Assembly (NCBI GenBank): GCA_964247055.1
Contig: OZ176060.1
Location: forward strand, 1,302,001-1,366,000
DNA: 64,000 nucleotides
Source: Paragordius varius
Lineage: Eukaryota > Nematomorpha
Direction of reading: 5' to 3'
The first letter of the stretch is position 1; every line of letters begins with the position of its first letter. Shown here one piece after another: positions 23,901 through 36,283 of the stretch. The position numbers and the translations under genes are program-made. The notes below the pieces were generated by a model, which ran no database searches, was not told where the DNA came from, and saw nothing but the letters and a program-made list of their open reading frames with translations.

Positions 23901-26900
23901 GTCCGTATCGCGGAAAAGTTAGTTTTTTACAGTTTTTTTTTATGAAAAAATTTATGAAAAAGTTTAAAATTTATTTAAAAAAAGTTTTAAATTTATCTTA
24001 ATTTATGAAAAAAATTCAAAAAAATTGGTTTAAAACTATAAAATTTGATAAAAAGGTCCCTATCGAAAAAAAGTTAGTTTGCTTAAGTTTTTTTTGTAAA
24101 ATGTTTAAAGTTAATTTTATCACAAAAAAGTTCAAAATTTATCTTTATGATATATAAAATTCAAAAAAATTGGTTTAAAACTATAAATTTGATAAAAAGA
24201 AACAAATTGAAACCTCTAAGATCATCTCTGATTCCTGGAAAGATTTTAATTGTTTTGGCTGGTCCGTATCGCGGAAAAGTTAGTTTTTTAAAGTTTTTTT
24301 TTTGAAAAAATTTATGGAAAAAGTTTAAAAATTTATCTTAATTTAACTAAAATTGAAGAAATTATCTTAATTATTAAAAAATCCCAAAAAATTATCCTAA
24401 TTATTAAAAAATTCCAAAAAATTGTTTAAAACTATAAAATTTGATAAAAAGGAAGGTCCGTATCGCGGGAAAGTTAGTTTTTTTTTAACTTTTTGTGTGT
24501 TTAAAAAGGTAATTTTAGCAAAAAATTGATTTTATTATTATACTATAAAATTTGGAATATATATATATATATATTGATTTTTTTATTCGAAAAAAATTAG
24601 TTTCTAACTAATACCTAATTTTTTTTTCATCATAAGATTTTATCTAATTAATTCCCTTTTTGGACATTTTAAGATTAAGAAGAAAAAAAAAAACCAAAAA
24701 AATTACCCTCCTATATTTTTTTTTTACAATAAAATAAAAATATAAATGGTTAGAGGGGGCGCTTTTTTTCGTGGTATAAAAAGGCGTTTTCAATATTTAT
24801 CTATATATATATATATATATATATATACCATTTTTAGTTTAAATTCACCTTTAATAAAGAATTCAAATTCACCCTTAAACAATTCAAATTCACCCTCGAA
24901 CAATTCAAATTCACCCTTAAACAATTCAAATTCACCCTTAAACAATTCAAATTCACCCTTAAACAATTCAAATTCACCTTTAAAGAATTCAAAAATTCAA
25001 TCAAATAATAAATTATGAAGTTTCGGTTTGATTTAACTAACTCTCATCATTATAAATATGAAATATATAGTTTTATGGATAAAAGTTTATTATTATGTTT
25101 TCAGTATAATTTTGATTATATATACAAAGTGTTTCTTTTTTTTTGAAAATATATAATCTTAAAAATTATTACTTAATCTATTTTAGGGTAAATTCGGATT
25201 GTTTAAGGGTGATGAATTTGAATTGTTTAAGGGTGAATTTGAATTGTAATGGTATATAAATTTTTTTCAGTTATATTTATATTTATAAAAATATATTAAA
25301 ATATAGGTAATTTTTTATATTAAAATATAGGTAATTTTTAATCTTAAAAATTATTACTTAATCTATTTTAGGGTAAATTTGAATTGTTTAAGGGTGATGA
25401 ATTTGAACTGTAAATGGTAGTATATAATCATTTTATGTAAAAATACCGCCCTCTATTAAGTTGAGCAATAAAAATGTTTGAAAGAATTTTAAACCATGGT
25501 GTTAATTAAAAAAAAAGCTGTTTTTTTGAAAAAATTGCTGGTAATTTTTTTTTTGTCGAACAGAAATAATAAAATTTTATTGTTTTCACAACTAATAATA
25601 TATTTTTTTTAAAAAAAATATAAATTAAATGTTTAATGTTTAAATATGCTTTTTTAACAATATATTGTTATTAAACATGCATCGTTATAACATTAGATTT
25701 AACAGTTATTTCTGAAAACCATTAAACACATTTTATAAATGGAATGGATATTTCAATAACGAAAGAAACTATAGATTAAATTTTATTTGAAATATCCACA
25801 GTAGTATAATTAAAGTTCCATCCATGTGTATTTTAAGATTTTTTTCAAAAAATTTATTTAAACACAACAAAATTGTTGATTGATTGATTTAAAATATTTG
25901 TATAAATAATAATAATTACTATTACAAAAAATTTAAACTTTTTAGATATACCATTTACAATTCAAATTCACCCTCGAAAAATAAATTATGAAATTTTGGA
26001 TAGCTAATATAACTACAACTCATCATTATGATTTAATATATCTTTATGGCAAAGATTATTATTTAGTACCTTTTAGTATTATATTTAAATTTAAAACAAA
26101 TGTATATATTTTTTTTAAAATATATATAAGTAATCTTTATATAACATGATTTTATTTAAGGGTGAATTTTCTAATGTTCAAGGGTGAATTCGAATTGTTT
26201 AAGGATAGGGTGAATATGAATTGTTTAAGGGTAAAATTGAATTGTTCGAGGGTGAATTTTCTAATGTTTAAAAATTTAATTACAATTATTCAAAAGGTTG
26301 TTTAAGGATTAATTTTAATAATTCAAGGTTTAATTACAATTGTTTAAGGTTGTTTGTTAAGGATTAATTAATTTTAATTGTACGCGAGAGTAAATTTTAA
26401 TTATTCAAGGAAGGGTGAATTTCAATTATTCAAAAAATTTATATATGGAAATTTATACCCTTTCCTTAATTAATTATAAACTAAACTAAAATAATTTTAA
26501 TTTATTCCTTGATAACATTATTAATAACCAATATTAATCTTTATTAATTATCATTTTTTATTTTATTTGAAGGAGAATTTCAATTGTTCAAGAGTGAATT
26601 TTGAATCGTTCAAATGTGTTAAATCCAATTGTTTAAGGATGAATTTGAATTTTTTAAGGGTGAATTTGAATTATTCAATGGTTTAAATTGTTTAAGGGTG
26701 AATATGAATTGTTTGAGGGTGAATTTGAATTGTTTTAGGGTGAATTTCGAATCGTTCAGGTTGATTTTGAATTGTAAATGATATATATATATATATATAT
26801 ATATATTTATTTATAACTCTAAAAAAATCTTTATTAAACACATTATTAACCAATATTTAAACTTTTTTTTATTTGAATGTAAACTTCAATTGTTTAAGGA

Positions 26901-29900
26901 TGAATTTGAATTTTTTCAAGGAATATGAATTTTAATTGTTTAAGTTGAATTCCTTGATTATAAATTCAAAATAATCTTTATTGACTATCATTATTTTTAA
27001 GATTATTACTAATTTTTAATCTAAATATATATATTTTTCGAAATAATTGGCATATCAATATTAATACCCTTTTGCCCAAATTCCTTGATTATAAATGCAA
27101 AATAATCTAATTTACATTTTTTTCAACTTTTATTTTATTAATCTTAAAGAAACATGTAATTTATTGAAAAGTTCAATTATATAAGAGTGAATTGTAAATG
27201 ATAAATATATATTTATATTTATAAACTAAAATAATCTTTATAAACTAAAATTTAATCTTATTTCTTTATTATTTAAACCTTTTTTTTTTCAACACTTTAT
27301 ATTTTTTATTTTAGCGGGTCGTTTTCCTAGATCGTCTGCCCTCAGGATTATTACTCGTAACCGGTCCTTACCGGCTTAACGGGTGTCCCCTACGTCGGGT
27401 TCATCCTACCCGAGTTATAGCTACCACAGAGCATATACCCGGTTTCGAGCGGTCAGCTGTTTTTAGCGGTATTTTTAGCGGTCCCGAACAGCTGACCGAA
27501 TCAGCTGATGCTGAACGAGCCTTTTTCATGAGAAACGGCGGGGGAGGGGGAGACCGGAAAAAGACAAAGGGTAGACAAGAAGAAGATATCTTTGAAACAG
27601 CTGATGGGAAAAAGGTCAGTTATAGCGGAAAGCTTTTAAGAAATTTAATGAGTTTTTTTTGGGGGGGGGGAATTTTATAAACATATAATTTAAATAAATT
27701 TTGATTATTTTAAGAAATGATTAGAGAACGTTTATTAAGAAATTTAAGATTTTTTAAAGATTTTTTAGTCTTTTTTTAAAAAATTAAAGATTGATTATTT
27801 GTTTTTTAGTTTTCATTAGATTTTTTAATTTAAATAATTTTTGATTTTTTTAAGAATTGATTAAATAATCATAAATCATTTTTCAAAAAAATGATTCATA
27901 TATATATTTGAAACAGCTGATGAAAAAAAGGTCAGTTATAGCGGAAAGCTTTTTTTAGAAGTTTAAAGAAATCTAATGAGTTTAAAGAAAAAAAAGTTTT
28001 TTATAATTTATTTTATTTAGCTTATAAGAGAGGTTTTTTTTATATTTTTTTAATTTTTTTAAGCAATCATTAAATATTGAAGAATTTTTTGATTTAGTAA
28101 CTATAAGAGAGCGTTTTTTATAAAATTTAGATTTTTAGCTATAATTTTATAGTTTTTATACATAAAGATTGGTTTTTAAGAAATTAATGGTTTATTAAAG
28201 ATTTTTTAGTTTTCATAAGAGCGTTTTTTTAAGAAATTAAGATTTAGTTATAATTTTTGGGAAAATTTTTAAAAAATTTAATGAGTTTTTTTTTGGGGGG
28301 GGGGAATTTAGTAATTATCTAGATTAAGTTTAAGATTTTTTTATAATTTTTTAATTTTTTTAAGCAATGATTAAATATTAAATATTTTTTTGATTTAGTA
28401 ACTATAAGAGAACGTTTTTTTAAGAAATTAAAGATTAATTACACATTTTTTAGTTTTTATAATTACTTTTTAAACAAGAAGAAGATATCTTTGAAACAGC
28501 TGATGGAAAAAAGGTCAGTTATAGCGGAAAGTTTTTAAGGAATTTAATGAGTTTAAAGAAAAAAAAATTTTTGTTAGTATTTGTAATTTTTTTTGATTTT
28601 TGATTTATATAAAAACTTTTTTTAAGAAATTTAAGATTGAATAAAGATTTTTTCTATAATTTTTGTAAATTTAAAAAATTTAATGAGTTTTTTGGGGGGA
28701 ATTTAGATTTTTAATTTAAATATTTTTTTTAGTAAATATAAGATAGCGTTTTTTAAGGAATTTTAATAGATTAAACATTTTTTAGTTTTTATACATAAAG
28801 ATTGGTTTTTAAGAAATATAGTTTTTTATGAAATTTAAAAGATTTTTTGATTTAGTAACTATAAGAGAGCGTTTTGTAAGAAATTTAAATTTTTTGATTT
28901 AGTAAATATAAGAGAGCGTTTTTGTAAGGAATTTTAATTGATTAAACATTTTTTAGTTTTTATACATAAAGATTGGTTTTTAAGAAATATAGTTTTTTAT
29001 GAAATTTAAAAGATTTTTTGATTTAGTAACTATAAGAGAGCGTTTTTTAAGAAATTTAAAGATTGATTAAATAATTTTTGATTTAGTAACTTTAAGAGAG
29101 CGTTTTTGTAAGAAATTTTAATTGATTAAACATTTTTTAGTTTTTATACATAAAGATTGGTTTTTAAGAAATATAGTTTTTTATGAAATTTTAAAGATTT
29201 TTTGATTTAGTAACTATAAGAGAGCGTTTTTAAGAAATTTAAATTAAATCCAAATTTTAAAAGTTTTTTACGAAAATTAGATTTTTAGCTATAATTTTTT
29301 TAATTTAGTAAATAAATGGAGCGTTTTTCTAAGAAATTTAAATTTTTTAAAGATTTTTTAGTTTTTATAAATAAGTGAGAGCGTTTTTTAAGAATTTTTA
29401 AAGATTTTTTAGTTTTAAAAGTTTTTTACGAAAATTAGATTTTTAGCTATAATTTTTTGATTTAGTAACTATAAGAGAGCCTTTTTTTAAGAAATTTAAA
29501 GATTGATTAAATAATTTTTGATTTAATAACTTTAAGAGAGCGTTTTTGTAAGAAATTTTAATTGATTAAACATTTTTTAGTTTTTATACATAAAGATTGG
29601 TTTTTAAGAAATATAGTTTTTTATGAAATTTAAAAGATTTTTTGATTTAGTAACTATAAGAGAGCGTTTTGTAAGAAATTTAAATTTTTTGATTTAGTAA
29701 ATATAAGAGAGCGTTTTTGTAAGGAATTTTAATTGATTAAACATTTTTTAGTTTTTATACATAAAGATTGGTTTTTAAGAAATATAGTTTTTTATGAAAT
29801 TTAAAAGATTTTTTGATTTAGTAACTATAAGAGAGCGTTTTTTAAGAAATTTAAAGATTGATTAAATAATTTTTGATTTAGTAACTTTAAGAGAGCGTTT

Positions 29901-32447
29901 TTGTAAGAAATTTTAATTGATTAAACATTTTTTAGTTTTTATACATAAAGATTGGTTTTTAAGAAATATAGTTTTTTATGAAATTTTAAAGATTTTTTGA
30001 TTTAGTAACTATAAGAGAGCGTTTTTAAGAAATTTAAATTAAATCCAAATTTTAAAAGTTTTTTACGAAAATTAGATTTTTAGCTATAATTTTTTTAATT
30101 TAGTAAATAAATGGAGCGTTTTTCTAAGAAATTTAAATTTTTTAAAGATTTTTTAGTTTTTATAAATAAGTGAGAGCGTTTTTTAAGAATTTTTAAAGAT
30201 TTTTTAGTTTTAAAAGTTTTTTACGAAAATTAGATTTTTAGCTATAATTTTTTGATTTAGTAACTATAAGAGAGCCTTTTTTTAAGAAATTTAAAGATTG
30301 ATTAAATAATTTTTGATTTAGTAACTTTAAGAGAGCGTTTTTGTAAGAAATTTTAATTGATTAAACATTTTTTAGTTTTTATACATAAAGATTGGTTTTT
30401 AAGAAATATAGTTTTTTATGAAATTTAAAAGATTTTTTGATTTAGTAACTATAAGAGAGCGTTTTGTAAGAAATTTAAATTTTTTGATTTAGTAAATATA
30501 AGAGAGCGTTTTTGTAAGGAATTTTAATTGATTAAACATTTTTTAGTTTTTATACATAAAGATTGGTTTTTAAGAAATATAGTTTTTTATGAAATTTAAA
30601 AGATTTTTTGATTTAGTAACTATAAGAGAGCGTTTTTTAAGAAATTTAAAGATTGATTAAATAATTTTTGATTTAGTAACTTTAAGAGAGCGTTTTTGTA
30701 AGAAATTTTAATTGATTAAACATTTTTTAGTTTTTATACATAAAGATTGGTTTTTAAGAAATATAGTTTTTTATGAAATTTTAAAGATTTTTTGATTTAG
30801 TAACTATAAGAGAGCGTTTTTAAGAAATTTAAATTAAATCCAAATTTTAAAAGTTTTTTACGAAAATTAGATTTTTAGCTATAATTTTTTTAATTTAGTA
30901 AATAAATGGAGCGTTTTTCTAAGAAATTTAAATTTTTTAAAGATTTTTTAGTTTTTATAAATAAGTGAGAGCGTTTTTTAAGAATTTTTAAAGATTTTTT
31001 AGTTTTAAAAGTTTTTTACGAAAATTAGATTTTTAGCTATAATTTTTTGATTTAGTAACTATAAGAGAGCCTTTTTTTAAGAAATTTAAATTGATTAAAC
31101 ATTTTTAGTATGCATAAATAAAGATTGGTTTATATTTTACCTTATTATATTTATAACAAAAAATGTAAATTTTTAAGAGTAAGATTTATTTTAAACGATG
31201 GAATTGAATTACGATATTTTTAACACTCCAGGTGTTAATAAAAAAAGATTAGTTATTTGGGAAATTTTTAATAAATTTAATAAGTTTACGAATTTTATAA
31301 ACATTTAATTTAAATGGTTTTTTGATTTTTTTAAGACAGAAAGAATTATGTAGTTGATATATATATATATTTAATTTTGTTTTATTTAGTTATATTTTGA
31401 TTATATTATATTATGAGAATTATATATTTTATTTTATATTTCAAATTTTTAATAATAAAGATTTATTTAATAAATTAAAGTTGAAATAATATATGTGAGG
31501 GGTTGATTATTTAGGAAATTTTATTTTTAGGATGAATCATGATTTATTGAAATTTCATAAACAATTAATTTAAATGGTTGATTTTTTTAAGACAGAAAGA
31601 ATTATATTATTTGTTAAATTTAGTTATATTTTGATGTATATTATATGTTTCATAACTTAAATTTTTTAATAAAAAATTCATTAAATAGGTCGGAATACTA
31701 TATATAAGGTGTTGATTATTTTAGGAAATTTTATTTTTAGGATGAATCATGAATTTACTTTTTGTTATGTTAAAATTTATGACAATTGTCATTTATATTA
31801 TAATAATTTTAGTCGACAATTTTTAAAAAAAAAAATTTAAAAATTTTAAATATAATTATAAATATTATAAACTTTTTATCGAAACTTTTTTATTTTATTC
31901 ATATATGCACACAGAATTCATTATATATATAAAACTTAGGAAAATTAATAATTACTATATTTATAAATTTTGTAAAAACTTAAACTTATTTAATTTCATT
32001 TTTATATTTCAAAAAAATCAAAAAAGTTAATAAATTTTAAACACAATAAATTACATTTTTAAATTTAAAAAGTAATTACTATTTTCTTCATATTATGAAA
32101 ATTATTACTACCTCCATATTTAAATATTTCAAAAAAATTATAAAATTTTAAATATTATTTGAAAAAATTCAAAAAATTTTAAAAAAATTTAAAAAATTTC
32201 AAATATATTTCAAAAAAAAATAATTATAAATATTAAAAACTTTTTTTTTTATTCCACATACACACAGAATAAGGAACCGCTCCCAGAAGCCAGAAAAGAA
32301 ATTCAAAAAGTTATTGATAACCGAATCTTAGATCTTATAAATGGCGCTATAACGGAAAACCCCATGGATAGTCAATTTTTAAAGCGATACCTTAGCTTAC
32401 CTTTTGCCCTAAAGAATGGACAATACCCACATACCATGGTCTTTTGA
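20175..32447 (+). CDS. RPL6: 60S ribosomal protein L6 (eL6), four exons
   Basis: Exons 20175-20447, 21266-21415, 27315-27614 and 32268-32447 join in phase 0 to give 300 residues (human about 288). Donors are GTTTTT, GTTAGT and GTCAGT; acceptors end TTTTTTAG, TATTTTAG and CACACAG. Exon 1 has [17 protein letters not shown] and the hallmark [14 protein letters not shown]. Exon 2 has [21 protein letters not shown]. Exon 3 has [36 protein letters not shown] and [12 protein letters not shown]. Exon 4 has [20 protein letters not shown], the eL6 C-terminus, then TGA. The protein is a structural component of the large subunit (family knowledge). The middle of exon 3 (about residues 194-230, including a GGGGG run) matches little in animal L6 and is unusually GC-rich. 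Introns 2 and 3 (5.9 and 4.7 kb) are swollen by tandem arrays containing copies of the preceding exon's end. A possible AATAAA lies near 32498. Confidence 0.93.
20448..21265. other. RPL6 intron 1
   Basis: AT-rich intron of 818 bp with a (TA)n run at about 20950-20987. Unlike introns 2 and 3 it has no copies of the preceding exon end. Confidence 0.6.
21554..24472 (+). repeat. tandem array of RPL6 exon 2 tails with 5' splice sites
   Basis: Twelve full copies of the last 75-78 nt of exon 2 plus its donor. They end at 21630, 21844, 22058, 22274, 22488, 22700, 22914, 23128, 23342, 23703, 23917 and 24278. Truncated remnants lie near 23480, 24055 and 24455. Spacing is about 214 bp. Each copy encodes a [24 protein letters not shown] segment ending CGCGGAAAA|GTTAGT. 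The typical copy differs from the active exon at six positions over 26 codons, all synonymous. Some copies have LK changed to FK or a diverged start (the one ending 23342 is frame-shifted). The upstream half of the exon and its TTTTTTAG acceptor are not repeated, so these look like decoy donors or short potential cassette exons rather than gene copies. Confidence 0.92.
24826..25254. mobile_element. MITE-like element with minisatellite ends, copy 1
   Basis: Left end TACCATT then about seven forward monomers of AATTCAAATTCACCCTTAAAC; right end GGGTGAATTTGAATTG in reverse, closing with TAATGGTATA. Between them is an AT-rich core of about 200 bp. It abuts a (TA)n run in RPL6 intron 2. A second right-end-like stretch lies at about 25370-25420. 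Confidence 0.7.
25255..25948. other. RPL6 intron 2, unassigned AT-rich part
   Basis: Apart from a partial duplicate of the preceding element's right end up to about 25420, no structure or gene recognised. Confidence 0.35.
25949..26783. mobile_element. MITE-like element with minisatellite ends, copy 2 (expanded right array)
   Basis: Left end TACCATTTACAATTCAAATTC near 25949; right end GAATTGTAAATGATATATA near 26783 beside a (TA)n run. The right arm has many degenerate reverse monomers (AAGGGTGAATTTGAATTGTT) between about 26155 and 26765. Confidence 0.6.
26784..27314. other. RPL6 intron 2, 3' end
   Basis: AT-rich sequence with scattered degenerate monomers (AAGGATGAATTTGAATTTTT) and a TTATTTTAG acceptor at its end. 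No gene. Confidence 0.4.
27907..28530 (+). repeat. copies of the RPL6 exon 3 tail with 5' splice site
   Basis: Two copies of the exon 3 end lie downstream of the real donor at 27614: about 27907-27950 (TTGAAACAGCTGATGAAAAA) and about 28471-28530 (GATATCTTTGAAACAGCTG). Both keep AAAAAG|GTCAGTTATAGCGG. A G-rich tract (TTTGGGGGGGGGGAATTT-like) follows the real donor and recurs at about 28290. Confidence 0.85.
28740..31110. repeat. three tandem 795-bp units in RPL6 intron 3
   Basis: The word GTTTTGTAAGAAATTT begins near 28871, 29666 and 30461, and AATCCAAATTTTAAAAG near 29246, 30042 and 30837. This gives a unit of about 795 bp repeated nearly identically three times. Within the unit a shorter repeat GATTTAGTAACTATAAGAG occurs several times. 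No exon sequence inside. Confidence 0.9.
31111..32267. other. RPL6 intron 3, 3' part
   Basis: AT-rich, with two diverged repeats containing GATGAATCATGAATT-like words and AAGACAGAAAGAATTAT at about 31335 and 31590. No gene; ends in the exon 4 acceptor. Confidence 0.4.
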
Positions 32448-34109
32448 AATTTAAGAAATGGAATGGAAAATTTTGAATTCTTATGAAAAAATTTGGAATA
32501 AAATTAATAAATACTACTATCTTATTGCATAATTTAATTAATTTTATTGGTTTTGATGTGTTTTTGATAAAAACTGCAAAATTTTGAATAATTTTCGTAT
32601 TTTATTGGTTTTGATGTGTTTTTCGTTAAAAAAACTGCAAATTTGAAACACTTTTTTTTATTAGAAAATTAATAAATACTTTAACTAATTTTGCATAATT
32701 TGATGAATATTGTTGGTTTTCATGTGTTTTTGAAAAAAAACTGCAAAATTTAGAATAATTTTCGAATTTTATTGGTTTTGATGTGTTTTTGATAAAAAAA
32801 ACTGTAAAATTTTGAATAATTTTTAAATTTTTTGGTTTTGAAGTGTTTTTGAAATTCTTCTGTTTAAAATTGACATTTTTTACCTTGAACGGTTTAAATT
32901 TTAGACTTTTTCTCATATATGAAAAACAAATATTTTAATAAATTTATTATTTAACCTTCTATTTTTCCAGAGTCTTTATATAAATGTTTTAAATTTAAAT
33001 AAAACTGAAAATAAATCCATTAGATAGTTAATTTTTAAAGCGTTACCTTAGCTTACCATTTGCCCTAAAGAATGGACAATACCCACATACCATGGTCTTT
33101 TAAAATGAAAATGAATGGAAATTTTGAAAAACTAATAAATACTACTATCTAATTACATAATTTGATGAATTTTATTCGTTTTGAAGTTTTTTTTTAAAAA
33201 AATTCAGTTTAAAATATAAATTTTTACCTTGAACGGTTTAAATTTTAGGCTTTTTCGTGAAAAAACTGAAAATTTTGAATAAAATTTATTATTTAACTTT
33301 TTTTACTTCGGTTTAAATAAATGTTATAAATTTAAATAAAACTGAAAATAAATCCATTGGATAGTCAATTTTTAAAGCGTTACCTTAGCTTACCATTTGC
33401 CCTAAAGAATGGACAATACCCACATACCATGGTCTTTTAAAACTGAATGGAAAAATTTTGAATTCTTATGAGAAAATTTTATATTCCATTAGAAAAATTT
33501 TGAATATTTTGAGTAAATTTGAATAAATAACTAATGTAAATATCATTTAATGAATTTTATTGGTTATGAAGTGTTTTGATGTGTTTTTGATAAAAAACTG
33601 CAAATTTTGAGTAATTTTCGAATTTTATTGGTTTGAGGTGTTTTTGATTAAAAACGGAAAATTGAAAAATTTTCATTAGAAAATTTGAATAAAATTAATA
33701 AATCCTTTAACTAATTACATAGTTTTATTGGTTTTAAAGTGTTTTTATGTGTTTTTTGAATGATTTTTTATGAAATCATAGCATGGTCTTTTAAAATTGA
33801 ATGGAAAATTTTGAATTCCTATGAGAAAATTTTGAATTAAATAATAAATACTTTAACTGATTGCAGATATAATTTGATAAATTTTATTGGTTTTGATGAG
33901 TTTTTTGAACGATTTTTATGAAATCATAGCATGGTCTTTTGAAATTGAATGGAAATGGAAAATTTTGAAAAATAAATGAAAATTTTGAAAAATTAATAAT
34001 TAATTTATCTATAATTGCATAATTTGATGAATTTTATTCGTTTTGAAGTGTTTTTGATAAAAAACTGCAAAATTTTGAAATTGAATGGATATTTTGAATT
34101 TCATTATAT

Positions 34110-34442
34110 ATACCATTTACAGTTTAAAATTACCCTTGAACAATTCAAAATCACCCTTGAACAATTCAAATTCACCCTTGAACAATTCAAATTCACCCTA
34201 AAAATAAATTATGTATTTTCGAACTAACATAACTCATTATTAATATGAAATAATGTTTATGTTAAAGTTTATTATTTTTTCAGTATTATTTTAATTTAAA
34301 CAAAATTTTTATGTTTTTAAAATATATAAAAATATTGGTAATTTTTAATATTAAAAAACATATATTTTATTTGAGGGTGAATTTGAATTGTTCAAGGGTG
34401 AATTTGAATTGTTTAAGGGTGAAATTGAATTGTAAATGGTAT
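34110..34442. mobile_element. MITE-like element with minisatellite ends, copy 3
   Basis: Compact member of about 330 bp: TACCATTTACAGTTTAAAATT and four forward monomers, a core with AAATAAATTATGTATTTTCG, then three reverse monomers ending TTGTAAATGGTATATA. It sits inside the RPL6 exon 4 tail array. Confidence 0.75.
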
Positions 34443-36013
34443 ATATATTATATATATATAATTTAATGAATTTTATTGGTCGAAGTGTTTTTATGTGTTT
34501 TTTTTATGATTTTTTATGAAATCATAGCATGGTCTTTTAAAATTGATTGGAAATTAAAAAATAAATGAAAATTTTGAATAATTTTGAATAAAATTAATTA
34601 ACTGATTGCATATATAATTTGATGAATTTTATTCGTTTTGAAGTGTTTTTGATAAAAAACTGCAAAATTTTGAAAATTATGATAAATTTTGAATAAAATT
34701 AATAAATACTTTAACTAATTGCATAATTTGATGAATATTATTGGTTTTGAAGTGTTTTTGAAATCTGTTCAAAATTGACATTTTTTACCTTGAACGGTTT
34801 AAATTTTAGGCTTTTTCTCATATATGAAAAACAAATATTTTAAATTTTTTATTTATATAAAATTAATAAATACTTTATCTAATGGCATAATTTTCTAATT
34901 TTATATTTTATTGGTTTTGATGTGTTTTTGATAAAAAACGGAAAATCTTTGAATAATTTTCATTAAAAAATTAATAAATACTTTAACTTGCAGATATCAA
35001 AAATATATATCTATATATAGTTATATATGTATATAATTTTCGAATTTTATTGGTTTTGATGTGTTTTTGAAAAAACAGACATTTTTTACCTTGAGCGGTT
35101 TAAATTTTAGCCTTTCGTGAAAAAACTGCAAAATTTTGAATAAAATTATTATTTAACCTTCTATTTTATCCAGGGTGTTTAAATAAATGCTTTAAATATA
35201 AAACTGAAAATCCATTAAATAGTGAATTTTTAAAGCGTTATCTAAGCCTACCTTTTGCCCTAAAAAATGGACAATATTTTAAAATTGAAGAAATGTTGAA
35301 TTCCATTATAAAATTTTAAAAAAATTTGAATAAAATAATAAATACTATTTTGTATAAATAACTAATGTGATATATTGGATGAATATTATTGGTTTTAATG
35401 AGTTTTTGATAAAAAAATTGCAAAATTTTGAATAATTTTTGAATTTTATTGGTTTTGATGTGTTTTCGATAAAAAACTGCAAAATTTTGTATAATTTTTC
35501 CCATTATAAAATTAATAAATATAATTTAATGAATTTTATTGGTTTTGAAGTGTTTAGATGTGTTTTATGTGTTTTTTAAATGATTTTATATGAAATCATA
35601 ACATGGTTTAAAATTGAATGAAAAATTTTGAATAAATTTGAATAATAATAAATATTTTAAGATATATATCATTGAATATATATATATATATATATATAAA
35701 TTGATGAATTTTATTGGTTTTGATGTGTTTTTGAAAAAATTTTTAGCTTAAAAATGGATTTTATACCTTGAGAAGTTTAAATTTTAGGCTTTTCCTGTCA
35801 AAAACTGAAAATTTTGAATAAAATTTATTATTTAACCTTCTTTTCCAGAGTGTTTAAATAAATGTTTTAAATTTATAACGGAAATCATTAGATAGTCAAT
35901 TTTTAAAGCGGTATCTTTCCTTGAAAAATATATGAAATGAATAATTTTTTTTACATTAGAAAATTAATAAATAATATCATTATATATATATATTAATATC
36001 TAATTGCAAATAT

Positions 36014-36283
36014 ATACCATTTACAATTCAAATTCCCCCCTTAAACAATTCAAATTGAATAATCACTCTAAAAATAAATTATGTGTTTTCGGACAGCTCT
36101 AATAAAACTCTCATAATTAATATGAAATATATATCTTTATGGCGGCACATACTTTATTTATTTTACAATATAATATTAGTTTTAAAACAAATTTTTTTTA
36201 AAATATAGGATTAATTCTAAAAAAACCCATAATATTTGAGGGTAAATTTGTATTATTCAAAGGTGAATTTAAGTTGTAAATGG
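36014..36283. mobile_element. MITE-like element with minisatellite ends, copy 4
   Basis: TACCATTTACAATTCAAATTC at the left and GTTGTAAATGGTATATATA at the right, with a reduced number of monomers and the same core word AAATAAATTATGTGTTTTCG. Confidence 0.7.

Noticed and set aside
13390-24472. CRISPR-like regular repeats at 13.4-16.9 kb and 21.5-24.3 kb
   Set aside because: The repeat units are contiguous or contain exon sequence, there are no unique spacers, and the setting is a spliced animal gene.
24746-25018. Open frame with repeated NSPLNNSN residues
   Set aside because: It is translation of the minisatellite end of a MITE-like element; the repeat unit happens to lack stops in this frame.
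32626-32916. Lysine-asparagine-rich minus-strand open frame
   Set aside because: It lies in the repeated 3' flank of RPL6 and reflects low-complexity tandem DNA; no homology is visible.
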